Shown: positions 1 through 7,141 of the stretch, piece by piece
Layout of the letters: the number at the start of each line of letters is the position of its first letter
Position numbering within the stretch: position 1 is the first letter of the stretch
Virus record (IMG/VR): IMGVR_UViG_3300030101_002191
Span: 1 to 21,525 of that record
Strand: one strand, 5' to 3'
Length of the DNA stretch: 21,525 nucleotides
Origin: a virus
Program-made: the position numbers and the translations under genes
The notes under the pieces: generated by a model
What the model was told of the DNA's origin: nothing
The model's database searches: none
Seen by the model: the letters and a program-made list of their open reading frames with translations, nothing else

Positions 1-10
1 GTACTAGGGG

Positions 11-264
11 TGTGTACCAGCATGTGTACCAGCATGTGTACCAGTCAAAAAAGAAACAAAATGGCTTAGGTAAAGGGATTCAGCTGGTGTGTACCATGTG
101 TACCAGTAAATTGAAGTAAATAAATTCTAGAGGTGTAAAAAAGATACAGCTGCTTTATGAGAAAAGCAGGATCTTTTTGTGGTACACATGGTACACATGC
201 ATGGTGCATGGTTTAAAAACAGAAACAAAACAAACGGTTAAGTGTGTACCGCTTTGTGTACCAG
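11..264. repeat. Array of nine TGTGTACC octamers (iteron- or operator-like)
   Basis: The octamer TGTGTACC, usually followed by AG, occurs at 11, 23 and 35 (12-bp period), at 88 and 97 (9-bp period), at 243 and 255 (12-bp period), and inverted (GGTACACA) at 181 and 190 (9-bp period). Most copies extend to TGTGTACCAG. Degenerate GGTACAC and GGTACAT occur near 299 and 331. Copies are therefore grouped in twos and threes about one helical turn apart, as for a cooperatively bound protein. No gene overlaps the array convincingly. It could be a replication iteron set, an operator array or a packaging or recombination site; the sequence does not decide between these. Confidence 0.75.
150..178 (+). 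terminator. Possible rho-independent terminator for a gene left of the window
   Basis: A perfect 7-bp stem, CTGCTTT (150-156) with AAAGCAG (163-169), encloses a 6-nt loop and is followed after four bases by a run of five T (174-178). On the plus strand this has terminator form and would stop transcripts entering from the left, giving a convergent arrangement with the leftward operon that ends at 445. The stem has only three G-C pairs, so it may be weak. On the minus strand a T-run also follows, but farther from the stem. Confidence 0.4.
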
Positions 265-403
265 TTACGAGACATGTTGGTAAATGTCACTAACGTCCGG
301 TACACGGTCGGTAACGTGCAGGAAACTGCTGGTACATGCGTCGAACGGGCACAAAAAAACTCCATGTGACATGGATCATGGGGCATGACGGGCACGCAAA
401 GCC

Positions 404-436
404 CCGGCGCTAGCCCGCCGGAGCGCGTGACTCCGG
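404..436. other. GC-rich patch with two mutually exclusive hairpins
   Basis: CCGGCG (404-409) can pair with CGCCGG (416-421), and CCGGAG (418-423) can pair with CTCCGG (431-436). The two stems share 418-421, so only one can form at a time. The patch is much more GC-rich than its surroundings. No function is assigned. It lies just beyond the terminator of the leftward operon, so it could back that terminator up or simply be a structured spacer. Confidence 0.35.
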
Positions 437-444
437 TTTGGGAT

Positions 445-468
445 AAAAAAAGGGAGCCGAAGCCCCCT
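445..468 (-). terminator. Rho-independent terminator of the leftward operon
   Basis: Read on the minus strand, a 7-bp stem (468-462 with 457-451, containing one G-U pair) closes a TTCG tetraloop (461-458) and is followed directly by seven T residues (451-445). A UUCG-capped stem plus U-tract is a textbook intrinsic terminator. It lies 10 bases after the stop codon of the 74-aa gene, so it ends the four-gene minus-strand transcript. Confidence 0.85.
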
Positions 469-478
469 TGATGGTTGA

Positions 479-703
479 TCATGAGTCGTTGTCGATGTAG
501 AGGAAGCCGTCCATTTCCTCGATCTCGTCGAGGGAGTCAGCGATGTCCATTGCTGAGAAGGTGATTAGGCCTAGCAAGATGTCGCCGGGGTTCTCCTTGG
601 CGTATGACCATGCCTGAGATGCGTAAGGCTTGGATTTCTCGATAGCCGATGTAGCGATAGGCTTGGCTTTTGCCATGATGTCGTCGAATTTGTTCCACTT
701 CAT
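479..703 (-). CDS. Small hypothetical protein, 74 aa, last gene of the leftward operon
   Basis: I do not recognise the family. The N-terminal half is basic and helical (a Lys/Ala-rich stretch, residues 1-38). A short hydrophobic stretch follows (about residues 42-51, around ILLGLITF), and the C-terminus is acidic, ending in DNDS. The hydrophobic part is too short to call a membrane helix firmly, so membrane association is only possible. The start is supported by GGAG placed 9 bases upstream. The ATG overlaps the stop of the preceding gene by one base (TAATG), which indicates translational coupling. An intrinsic terminator follows immediately. Position at the end of an operon of small membrane proteins suggests a shared host-envelope or lysis-related role, but this is inference. 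Confidence 0.65.
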   Translation of the reverse strand: MKWNKFDDIMAKAKPIATSAIEKSKPYASQAWSYAKENPGDILLGLITFSAMDIADSLDEIEEMDGFLYIDNDS

Positions 704-912
704 TATGCGTACTCCGTCGTCAAGTGTTGAATGAACATTTTAAGGTTCCACCCTGCGATAACAGTAAGGGCAAAGTGGGTGAGGATTCCTCCGATAACTG
801 AAAGGAAGGATGTGCTACCAACAAGGGCGCAGAAGCCAACAGTGGTGATTGTTATAGTCAACAGGCCCAGAAGGATGCTGAAGGTAGCTAGAAAGTAGGT
901 CTTGAGTTGCAT
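703..912 (-). CDS. Small two-helix membrane protein, 69 aa (holin-sized)
   Basis: The protein is almost entirely hydrophobic, with two predicted membrane segments at about residues 8-32 and 38-58 joined by a short Ser-containing turn. The C-terminal tail is short and polar. An upstream ATG at 945 in frame would add 11 residues but has no good ribosome site. The ATG at 912 is preceded by GGAGATCTAACT, nearly identical to the leader of the 112-aa gene upstream, so 912 is chosen. Length and topology fit a class II holin or another small phage inner-membrane protein. No endolysin is visible beside it, so holin remains one possibility among others, such as superinfection exclusion or an accessory membrane protein. 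It is coupled to the next gene by a one-base stop/start overlap. Confidence 0.65.
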   Translation of the reverse strand: MQLKTYFLATFSILLGLLTITITTVGFCALVGSTSFLSVIGGILTHFALTVIAGWNLKMFIQHLTTEYA

Positions 913-935
913 AGTTAGATCTCCGTAGAGGTTGG

Positions 936-1274
936 TTAGTGCCAAGGACAGGGGTCATCGGCGGGGTAGTGAGTACCACATACATCGCAGTAGTACTCAA
1001 GGTCTATGGGTGGGTAAGTGTTGCCATCGGTAGCAGGTGTAGGTGCGAGGTATTCCCACTCGGTGTCGATTGCGATCCACTTGACTTCTGGGGGTTCGGG
1101 CTCTTCTAAAGGTTCATCGGGTAGAAGACAGAGGGGTAGAAGCCAGATTAGTGCGAAGACAGCATCGAAAAGCCAGTGCTCTCCAATGATCATTGTCCAA
1201 GCGCAGTAGAAGGTAGCACCAAGCATTGCCCAGCAGATAACTGCCAGACAGGTGAGTAGGGAGGGATAGCGCAT
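936..1274 (-). CDS. Membrane protein with C-terminal Cys/His zinc-knuckle-like motif, 112 aa
   Basis: There are two hydrophobic segments at about residues 4-26 and 35-52, then a Pro/Glu-rich linker (about 53-66), then a soluble tail. The last 17 residues contain C96-x2-C99-x9-C109-x2-H112, with the final His as the last residue of the protein. This spacing is typical of a small zinc-binding knuckle or ribbon, but I cannot name the family. The likely topology is two membrane helices with a soluble tail displaying the metal site. The start at 1274 has AAGGAGATCTAATC directly before the ATG, an excellent ribosome site. The gene begins two bases after the upstream stop codon. Its role is unknown; the context is a small leftward operon encoding mainly membrane proteins. 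Confidence 0.7.
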   Translation of the reverse strand: MRYPSLLTCLAVICWAMLGATFYCAWTMIIGEHWLFDAVFALIWLLPLCLLPDEPLEEPEPPEVKWIAIDTEWEYLAPTPATDGNTYPPIDLEYYCDVCGTHYPADDPCPWH

Positions 1275-1276
1275 GA

Positions 1277-1477
1277 TTAGATCTCCTTGACTTTAGTCCA
1301 GTGCTTGAGGGTGATGGAGCGGCGTTCGGTGAGGACGGGGATCATCGTGTCCTCGATGTACTTGTCTGAGACGGGACGGTGGAAGCGGTAGACTTTGTTG
1401 GACTCACTGAGTGCGTACAGTGCGGTCTTGTCTTTCTTACCTCGGCGTAGGGTCTTGATCGATATCTGGCGTGGCAT
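1277..1477 (-). CDS. Small basic hypothetical protein, 66 aa, first gene of the leftward operon
   Basis: The protein is Lys/Arg-rich, starting MPRQISIKTLRRGKKDK, with no cysteines and no membrane segment. It could bind nucleic acid, but no motif such as helix-turn-helix is clear. An in-frame ATG at 1546 would lengthen it by 23 residues. The ATG at 1477 is preferred because AAGGAGATACGCC precedes it at ideal spacing, matching the ribosome sites of the next genes. It is the promoter-proximal gene of the minus-strand operon, and its stop codon is two bases from the start of the membrane protein gene. The function is not recognised. Confidence 0.6.
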   Translation of the reverse strand: MPRQISIKTLRRGKKDKTALYALSESNKVYRFHRPVSDKYIEDTMIPVLTERRSITLKHWTKVKEI

Positions 1478-1782
1478 GGCGTATCTCCTTGAGATGGATG
1501 AGTAAGTTACACCCAAGTGCAATAAGCGAAAGGACGAAGGACGCATCGGGGGTTACTGCCTGACAAGGTTCGATGTAAGGGACACAAAACAAGGTTCAAG
1601 AACCCGGATCGGGGGGATGGGGTGTGGTGTGTGGGGGCAGGGAGACAATGAGTGAGCGATATAGATAAAAATTTTGAAATTTTTTTGCAGCAAATTTTTA
1701 CCCGGGAGTATGTCGCACTTGCTTAGAAACGCTATATGATGCCACTTGCGACTAATTAGAAGTGTCGAGTAACATACGAGCC
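1478..1782. promoter_or_regulatory. Divergent intergenic regulatory region
   Basis: This is about 300 bp between the leftward membrane-protein operon and the rightward packaging genes. It holds ACAAGGTTC repeated at 1563 and 1589, and a dyad GGTTC-AA-GAACC at 1593-1604. Next comes a G-rich tract at 1611-1642, then alternating A- and T-tracts at 1665-1700 likely to bend DNA. GTCGCA (1712) and TGCGAC (1747) form an inverted pair around a TATATGAT sequence (1733-1740). Promoters for both operons must lie here or be supplied from outside, but I cannot identify a convincing -35/-10 pair with proper spacing on either strand. Confidence 0.5.
1611..1642 (+). other. G-rich tract resembling a G-quadruplex motif
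   Basis: Four runs of three or more G occur in 32 bases: six G at 1611, four at 1619, five at 1633 and three at 1640. The loops are 2, 10 and 2 bases. The middle loop is longer than the usual limit of seven, so this is a near-canonical rather than canonical quadruplex motif. It lies in the presumed leader of the minus-strand operon, where the transcript would be C-rich. Confidence 0.35.
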
Positions 1783-2277
1783 ATGTTAGACGACGACACA
1801 CTTTCTCATACTGAGTTCCAAGCTCATGCACCATATATGGGCTTAAGCATCAGTTCTCTTACTGTTCAGCAAGAAAAGCTGGTCATGCTCGTTGCTTCAG
1901 GAATGTCTGTTGCAGCAGCAGGTCGTGCAGCAGGATACGCATGTGCGCAATCAGCTAATGTCGCTATTAACTCCGAAAAGTGCCAAAAAGCGCTTAACTA
2001 CTTTCGAGAGCAGTATCGAGAGAAAGTCGAGTTCACGGTTGCCAATGCCCACTCCATGTATATGGAGGCATACACTTCTTCGGTAAATGCTACCGAAATG
2101 AAAAACACCACAGATAGCTTGGTCAAGCTACATGGTCTGGTACAGCCGGATAACACCACACAAGTAAATGTTCAGGTAAACGCATCTGCGAAACAGCTGG
2201 AGCGCTTGTCTGATGAAGAACTAGTAAAGCTGGTTGGAAAGGACGATAACTACTTGGAGCCCGTCGTTGGAGGTTGA
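1783..2277 (+). CDS. Terminase small subunit (candidate), 164 aa
   Basis: It likely recognises phage DNA and regulates the packaging motor. A helix-turn-helix-like region at about residues 40-70 (VAAAGRAAGYA, then a helix with NVAINSEKCQKAL) matches the N-terminal DNA-binding domain of many small terminases. Further on, a phrase like LVKLHGLVQPDN followed by a Val/Asn strand is common in this family before the C-terminal segment. It overlaps the large subunit by 11 bases, the usual gene pair. Start choice is uncertain: ATG 1783 and GTG 1762 are in frame and neither has a strong ribosome site; the GTG adds seven residues. Identity rests mainly on position, size and the HTH-like region. Confidence 0.75.
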   Translation: MLDDDTLSHTEFQAHAPYMGLSISSLTVQQEKLVMLVASGMSVAAAGRAAGYACAQSANVAINSEKCQKALNYFREQYREKVEFTVANAHSMYMEAYTSSVNATEMKNTTDSLVKLHGLVQPDNTTQVNVQVNASAKQLERLSDEELVKLVGKDDNYLEPVVGG

Positions 2278-3922
2278 AAAGCGAGAGTGCCGAGTATGTA
2301 AAACGTTACAGCCAGAAACACTGTACGCATCGACCATGAGCCATGAATGTGTCTATTGCACAGCCAAACGGCAAGACGCATTACCGATTCCAAAAGAGAA
2401 AGAAAGCGCAACACCACTCGAAGAGGAGACGACCCTTGAACAAAAAGCTAGGGCTGAACTGGCGTTACGTATACTCACCAGAAAAAGGTTGCTACCGTTT
2501 GTCGAACGTTTTAACCCCGATTACAACGCTGGTTGGGTCCATAAAGACATCTGTCGTAGGTTGGAGCAATTCAGCCGTGACGTGGATGAAAAGAAAAGTC
2601 CGAGACTTATGCTCTTTATGCCGCCTCGACATGGTAAGAGTACGCTTGCGTCGATTGCGTTCCCGGCTTGGCATCTGGGTCGCCACCCGAATCACGAGTT
2701 TATATCTTGTTCGTACTCAGGCTCGCTTGCGATGGGCTTTAGTCGTAAAGTCCGTTCGTTACTACGCGACCCTTCATATAAGACGGCGTTTAAAACGCGC
2801 CTTGATCCGGATTCGCAAAGCGCTGAAGCGTGGCTGACCACAAACGGTGGTGGCTATGTAGCGGCGGGTGTAGGCGGCGGTATTACAGGTAAAGGTGCGC
2901 ATGTTCTGGTTATCGATGATCCGGTAAAAAACCGAGAGGATGCGGAAAGCCCAAATAACCGTGAAGCAAATTGGGATTGGTATACGTCGACAGCATACAC
3001 ACGACTAGCCCCCGGGGGTGGCGTGCTTGTTATTTTGACGCGTTGGCATGATGACGATCTGGCAGGGAAGCTACTAAACGCTGCACAGGAAGGTGGTGAT
3101 GAGTGGACTGTCGTTAAATACCCCGCTATTGCCGAAGAAAACGAAGAGTTTCGGGGTCACGGCGAAGCACTTCATCCAGAGAGATATGATGTCGAAGCGT
3201 TGCAACGGATACAGCGTGCGGTAGGCCCGCGCGATTGGTCTGCGCTGTATCAGCAGAATCCGGTTGCTGACGATGGCGACTATTTCTCACGCGACATGAT
3301 TCAGTATTTTGACCCAGAAGATGTTGATCTGGATCGTATGAAGTTCTATTGCGCGTGGGACTTGGCAATTGGTAAGAAGGATCGGAACGACTATTCGGTT
3401 GGCATGGTCGTTGGCATCGACGAAATGGAACATATATTTGTAGTTGATGTAGTGCGCGGTCGTTTTGATGGTTTTGAGCTGGTCGAACAGATACTCGATA
3501 TGTATGAAACATGGCGTCCGTCTATCGTCGGTATCGAGAAAGGCCACATAGAGATGGCACTTGGACCGTTCCTAGAAAAACGGGTAAGAGAACGCGGTCT
3601 ATATGAAGCGTATTTCAAAGATCTGAAAACTGGGCGGCGAGATAAAGAAGCCCGCGCCAGAGCTATTCAGGGTAGGATGCAACAGGGAATGGTGCACTTC
3701 CCTAAAAACGAAGTATTCACAGGGCCATTAATTGCAGAACTACTACGTTTTCCGAACGGAGTCCATGACGATCAGGTCGATGCTTTGGCATGGATAGGTC
3801 TTATGATGACGGAGTTCAATGTCTTTACGGCACCAGTAATAAGAGAGCCATCTTGGAGAGACAGGCTTAATCACATGCTAAAGGGATCGGAGACTAGGTC
3901 ACGATCCGCAATGAGTGCGTAA
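2267..3922 (+). CDS. terL: Terminase large subunit, ATPase and nuclease, 551 aa
   Basis: This is the motor that pumps DNA into the prohead and cuts it. Visible motifs: a Walker A-like PPRHGKST at residues 119-126; Walker B VLVIDDP at 213-219 with D217/D218; and an RNase H-like nuclease with D365 (in AWD), E424 (in GIEKG) and D501-D502 (in HDDQVDA). Length is typical. The start is TTG 2267, preceded by GGAG at 2256-2259 with a 7-base spacer; a farther TTG at 2234 lacks a ribosome site, and the first in-frame ATG (2336) would cut off an N-terminal Cys cluster. That cluster is C8-x2-C11-x16-C28-x2-C31, a zinc-ribbon-like addition not usual in TerL. The start overlaps terS, and the stop adjoins the portal start. 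Confidence 0.93.
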   Translation: MEVEKRECRVCKTLQPETLYASTMSHECVYCTAKRQDALPIPKEKESATPLEEETTLEQKARAELALRILTRKRLLPFVERFNPDYNAGWVHKDICRRLEQFSRDVDEKKSPRLMLFMPPRHGKSTLASIAFPAWHLGRHPNHEFISCSYSGSLAMGFSRKVRSLLRDPSYKTAFKTRLDPDSQSAEAWLTTNGGGYVAAGVGGGITGKGAHVLVIDDPVKNREDAESPNNREANWDWYTSTAYTRLAPGGGVLVILTRWHDDDLAGKLLNAAQEGGDEWTVVKYPAIAEENEEFRGHGEALHPERYDVEALQRIQRAVGPRDWSALYQQNPVADDGDYFSRDMIQYFDPEDVDLDRMKFYCAWDLAIGKKDRNDYSVGMVVGIDEMEHIFVVDVVRGRFDGFELVEQILDMYETWRPSIVGIEKGHIEMALGPFLEKRVRERGLYEAYFKDLKTGRRDKEARARAIQGRMQQGMVHFPKNEVFTGPLIAELLRFPNGVHDDQVDALAWIGLMMTEFNVFTAPVIREPSWRDRLNHMLKGSETRSRSAMSA

Positions 3923-3923
3923 T

Positions 3924-6071
3924 ATGGCATATCAAAAAACAGGATCAAAATTAACTTCTGCTGAGCAGCAAGAAGTTGCGTCAAAGCAGTGGGACAGATA
4001 TACACGCGCTCGTGACAATGGCCATCTTGAATATGTAGATATGGCCAAAAAATGTGATGCTTTTTATCGCGGTGACCAGTGGGACGAAACTGATGTAGCA
4101 GCTCTGGATGCCGAGGGAAGACCCGCTCTTACTATTAATACGGTTCTGCCAACGGTAAATACTGTATTAGGTGAGCAGTCCACGCGTCGAGCGGACGTGC
4201 GTTTTAAACCCCGCCGTGGTGGTGACGAAGAAGTCGCGCATACGTTGACCAAGTTGTACATGCAGATTGCTGACAACAACAAGCTCGACTGGGTAGAGCA
4301 GCAGGTCTTTAGTGACGGTTTGATCCTAGATGGACGCGGCTACTTTGATGTAAGAATGGACTTTAGCGATCACGTTGAAGGTGAAGTACGAATTATCGCA
4401 AAAGATCCGTTAGATATTCTCATTGACCCTGATGCCAAAGACTCTGACCCAGAGACTTGGAACGAGGTCTTTGAAACCAAGTGGATGACACTTGATGAGA
4501 TAGAAGAGCTGTACGGCAAGAAGAAAGCCGAAGAGCTCCGCTTTATTGCTGAGAACGGCAATGGGTATGGACGAGATTCGATTGAGTATGAGGAAAACCG
4601 TTTTGGAGATCTCGACTCAACAGACGATTATCTGGGGGCAGGTATACCGGGAGACGACGAGTATCGTAACGTTAGAGCGCTGCGTGTTATAGAAAGACAG
4701 CACAAACGTATGACTCGTGTTATGTGTTTTGTAGATCCAGAAACTGGTGATCAGCGCGACGTTCCCGAACCATGGTCGGAAGCTAAGGCGAAAAAATTTG
4801 CCAAGAAGTACGGCTTAAATGTAATAAGAAAAGTAAAACGAAAAGTCAGATGGACAGTTACTTGTGATCGGGTTGTGTTACATGATGACTGGTCACCTTA
4901 CGACGGTTTCACTGTTGTTCCATTCTTTGCATATTTCAGGCGCGGTAGACCATTTGGCATGGTGCGTAATCTGCTGTCGCCGCAAGAACAGTTAAACAAG
5001 ATAGCTAGTCAAGAACTGCACATTGTAAATACCACGGCCAACAGCGGCTGGATGGTAGAGAGCGGTTCGCTGGTTGGTATGTCAGCAGACGATCTAGAAG
5101 AACACGGAGCCGAGACCGGGCTTGTGCTTGAGTATAACCGTGGTTCCTCCCCGCCCGTGAAGATTCAGCCGAATCAGATTCCTACTGGTTTGGACAGAAT
5201 AAGCCAGAAAGCGGCGCTAAATATAAAATCTATTAGCGGCATTAATGATTCTATGCTGGGCACTGACAGTGCCGAAGTATCCGGTGTTGCGATTCAGGCC
5301 AAGCAGAATCGTGGCGCGATCATGATCCAAGTGCCATTGGATAATTTACGTAAGACACGACAATATCTTGCTGAGCACATACTTAAGTTGTTGCAGACGT
5401 TCTACACCGAACGGCGAGTAATAATGGTCACTGACGAAGAAGATCCGCTCAAGCCGCGCGAGCCAATGGTCCTGAACGAGATGACCCCCGAAGGGCGCAT
5501 CATTAACGACCTTACGCTTGGTGAGTATGATGTAGTTATTGCATCCGCACCTGCTCGTGACTCGTTCGACGAAGTACAGTTTGCTGAAGCCCTTAACTTG
5601 CGTCAGGTTGGGGTCGCTATTCCTGACGATGCCATCATTGAGTACTCGCATCTTTCAAAGAAGGAGGAGCTGGCAAAACGCATTCGCATGTTGACTGGTC
5701 AGGAACCACCAACTCCAGAGCAGGCAGAAGTTATGGCCATGCAGCAACAGATGGCTATTCAGAAGTTGCAGCTTGAGATTGCTCAGCTTGAAGCGGATGT
5801 GAGAAAGACACAGTCTGATGCGGCGGTCAACATTGCCAAGGTACAAGATATGACTGATGTTCAGCCACAAATGCGCTTGACTGAACTGCAAACGCAGATT
5901 GATACTAAGCGTGAGGAGTTGCAATTGCGCCGCGATCTTGCTGCTGTAACTAATGAGACTCGCATGGGTCAAGCAGAAACGAATGCTGCAACCAGAATTG
6001 CTGCAACGGCTATGCAGACTGCTGCAAAGCGGCCAAAGCAGACAGATATACCTAACTTTCGTAACCCCTAA
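3924..6071 (+). CDS. Portal protein, P22-like, 715 aa
   Basis: It forms the dodecameric ring at one capsid vertex, through which DNA enters and leaves. The N-terminal two thirds contain family-typical phrases, such as LTINTVLPTVNTVLGEQ near residue 65 and a FSDGLILDGRGYF segment near residue 130. A helical stem and wing region follows, with YFRRGRPFGMVRNLLSPQ. The last roughly 130 residues are Gln/Glu/Ala-rich and strongly coiled-coil, resembling the long helical barrel of P22-type portals. The length is close to the P22 portal (about 725 aa). The ATG at 3924 lies one base after the terL stop. An in-frame GTG at 3915 would add three residues but has no ribosome site. Position directly after terL supports the call. 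Confidence 0.9.
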   Translation: MAYQKTGSKLTSAEQQEVASKQWDRYTRARDNGHLEYVDMAKKCDAFYRGDQWDETDVAALDAEGRPALTINTVLPTVNTVLGEQSTRRADVRFKPRRGGDEEVAHTLTKLYMQIADNNKLDWVEQQVFSDGLILDGRGYFDVRMDFSDHVEGEVRIIAKDPLDILIDPDAKDSDPETWNEVFETKWMTLDEIEELYGKKKAEELRFIAENGNGYGRDSIEYEENRFGDLDSTDDYLGAGIPGDDEYRNVRALRVIERQHKRMTRVMCFVDPETGDQRDVPEPWSEAKAKKFAKKYGLNVIRKVKRKVRWTVTCDRVVLHDDWSPYDGFTVVPFFAYFRRGRPFGMVRNLLSPQEQLNKIASQELHIVNTTANSGWMVESGSLVGMSADDLEEHGAETGLVLEYNRGSSPPVKIQPNQIPTGLDRISQKAALNIKSISGINDSMLGTDSAEVSGVAIQAKQNRGAIMIQVPLDNLRKTRQYLAEHILKLLQTFYTERRVIMVTDEEDPLKPREPMVLNEMTPEGRIINDLTLGEYDVVIASAPARDSFDEVQFAEALNLRQVGVAIPDDAIIEYSHLSKKEELAKRIRMLTGQEPPTPEQAEVMAMQQQMAIQKLQLEIAQLEADVRKTQSDAAVNIAKVQDMTDVQPQMRLTELQTQIDTKREELQLRRDLAAVTNETRMGQAETNAATRIAATAMQTAAKRPKQTDIPNFRNP

Positions 6072-6085
6072 TAGGAGATTAGCTT

Positions 6086-7141
6086 ATGGCTAAGAAGGAC
6101 AGCGTAGAAGATCAGTTTGATCAAGTATTCGATGTCATGCCCGGTGCTGAATACGATACTGAGGAGGTCGAATCTGTTGACATGAACTTTGGGCTAGGAG
6201 AAGAGGAGCCTGAAGAAGAGGAGACAGAAGAAACGGAGCAGCCAGAAGCGGCAGAGGCCGAGGAAGAGCCCGTTGTAGCTGAAGAAACTACTGAAGAAAC
6301 TGCCGAAGAAACCGCTGGAGAAGAGGAACCAGAGGCAGAAGAGCCGGTTGCAGAAGCTGAGCCCGAACCTGAATCGGAGTTAGAGCCTGAAGCGGCACCC
6401 GAACCTGAGAAAAAAGAACACATGGTTCCTAAATCACGACTTGACGAGGTATTGCAGAAGCAAAAAGCCTTGCAAAAGCAAGTCGAGGATATGAAGAAGG
6501 CGACAGAACCCAGCGAGAACGCGCCAGATCCTTACAATTTCGACGAAAAAGAGCGCGAATACATGAATTTAGTGCTCGATGGCAAGGAAGAAGACGCTGT
6601 TAAGCTCCGCCAAGAGATCCGAATAGCCGAAAAAGCACAGCTTGAGTTCGAGATGAACGAAAAAATGCAGCAAACTGTGCAACATAACGCACAAGCTACT
6701 GCGTTACAGGCTGCTGCAAACGAGCTTGAGGCTAATTTCCCGGTTTTTGACCAAAATTCTGCCGAATACAACGAAGAGTTTACCCAAGAAGTTATAGGGC
6801 TACGTGATGCGTTTATCATGCAGGGCTTTGATGCGGTAGATTCGCTAATGAAAGCGTCAAATTTTGTTATCAAAACACATGATCTTGCAGCTCCGGAGCC
6901 CGCAACCAGTACTTTAGACGCGCCGACTGCACCAAAAGCGAGGCAATCAGACGAAGTGGCCAAAAAACGAGCTGAAGTAAGCAAAAAACTTAAAGCTGCA
7001 GAAGCACAACCGCCAGAATTGCCCGGTGAAAGCTCTGCATCTAGGGGCGAAAAGGCTATAGACGTGACAACTATGTCTGAGGATGAGTTTAACGCGCTAC
7101 CAGCGGGTACTATTCAGCGATTGCGAGGGGATGTTTTGTAA
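6086..7141 (+). CDS. Scaffolding protein (candidate), acidic, 351 aa
   Basis: It probably templates capsid assembly and is then released. The N-terminal part, about residues 30-110, is extremely Glu/Ala/Pro-rich low-complexity sequence. It is followed by MVPKSRLDEVLQKQKALQKQ, a phrase very like the start of the conserved part of many phage scaffolds. After that come charged helical segments suited to coiled coils (residues 120-230), and a Lys/Ala-rich C-terminal region ending in a short ordered stretch (FNALPAGTIQRLRGDVL). Scaffold C-termini often contact the capsid protein. It sits between portal and major capsid protein, as expected, although five small genes intervene here. AGGAGA precedes the ATG. 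Identification rests on composition, the motif and position. Confidence 0.72.
   Translation: MAKKDSVEDQFDQVFDVMPGAEYDTEEVESVDMNFGLGEEEPEEEETEETEQPEAAEAEEEPVVAEETTEETAEETAGEEEPEAEEPVAEAEPEPESELEPEAAPEPEKKEHMVPKSRLDEVLQKQKALQKQVEDMKKATEPSENAPDPYNFDEKEREYMNLVLDGKEEDAVKLRQEIRIAEKAQLEFEMNEKMQQTVQHNAQATALQAAANELEANFPVFDQNSAEYNEEFTQEVIGLRDAFIMQGFDAVDSLMKASNFVIKTHDLAAPEPATSTLDAPTAPKARQSDEVAKKRAEVSKKLKAAEAQPPELPGESSASRGEKAIDVTTMSEDEFNALPAGTIQRLRGDVL

Noticed and set aside
11-106. CRISPR array at the left edge
   Set aside because: The repeats are only 8-10 bases with spacers of 1-4 bases inside groups. That is far from CRISPR repeat and spacer sizes, and no cas gene is present.
213-482. Minus-strand open frame of 89 codons at the left edge
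   Set aside because: It begins inside the stop region of the 74-aa gene and reads through the operon's intrinsic terminator and the octamer repeats. It has no ribosome site and a non-protein-like composition.
1553-1834. Minus-strand open frame of 93 codons in the divergent region
   Set aside because: It crosses A/T tracts and the G-rich tract, giving runs of Pro/His and Phe/Ile, overlaps the start of the small terminase, and has no ribosome site.
2343-2837. Plus-strand frame of 164 codons inside the large terminase
   Set aside because: It lies fully within terL, which carries all expected catalytic motifs in its own frame. The alternative product is Arg-rich shadow sequence.
6121-6984. Two Ser/Ala-rich minus-strand frames opposite the scaffold candidate
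   Set aside because: They arise because Glu codons (GAA/GAG) read backward as Ser/Leu/Phe-type codons without stops. They are shadows of the acidic plus-strand protein.
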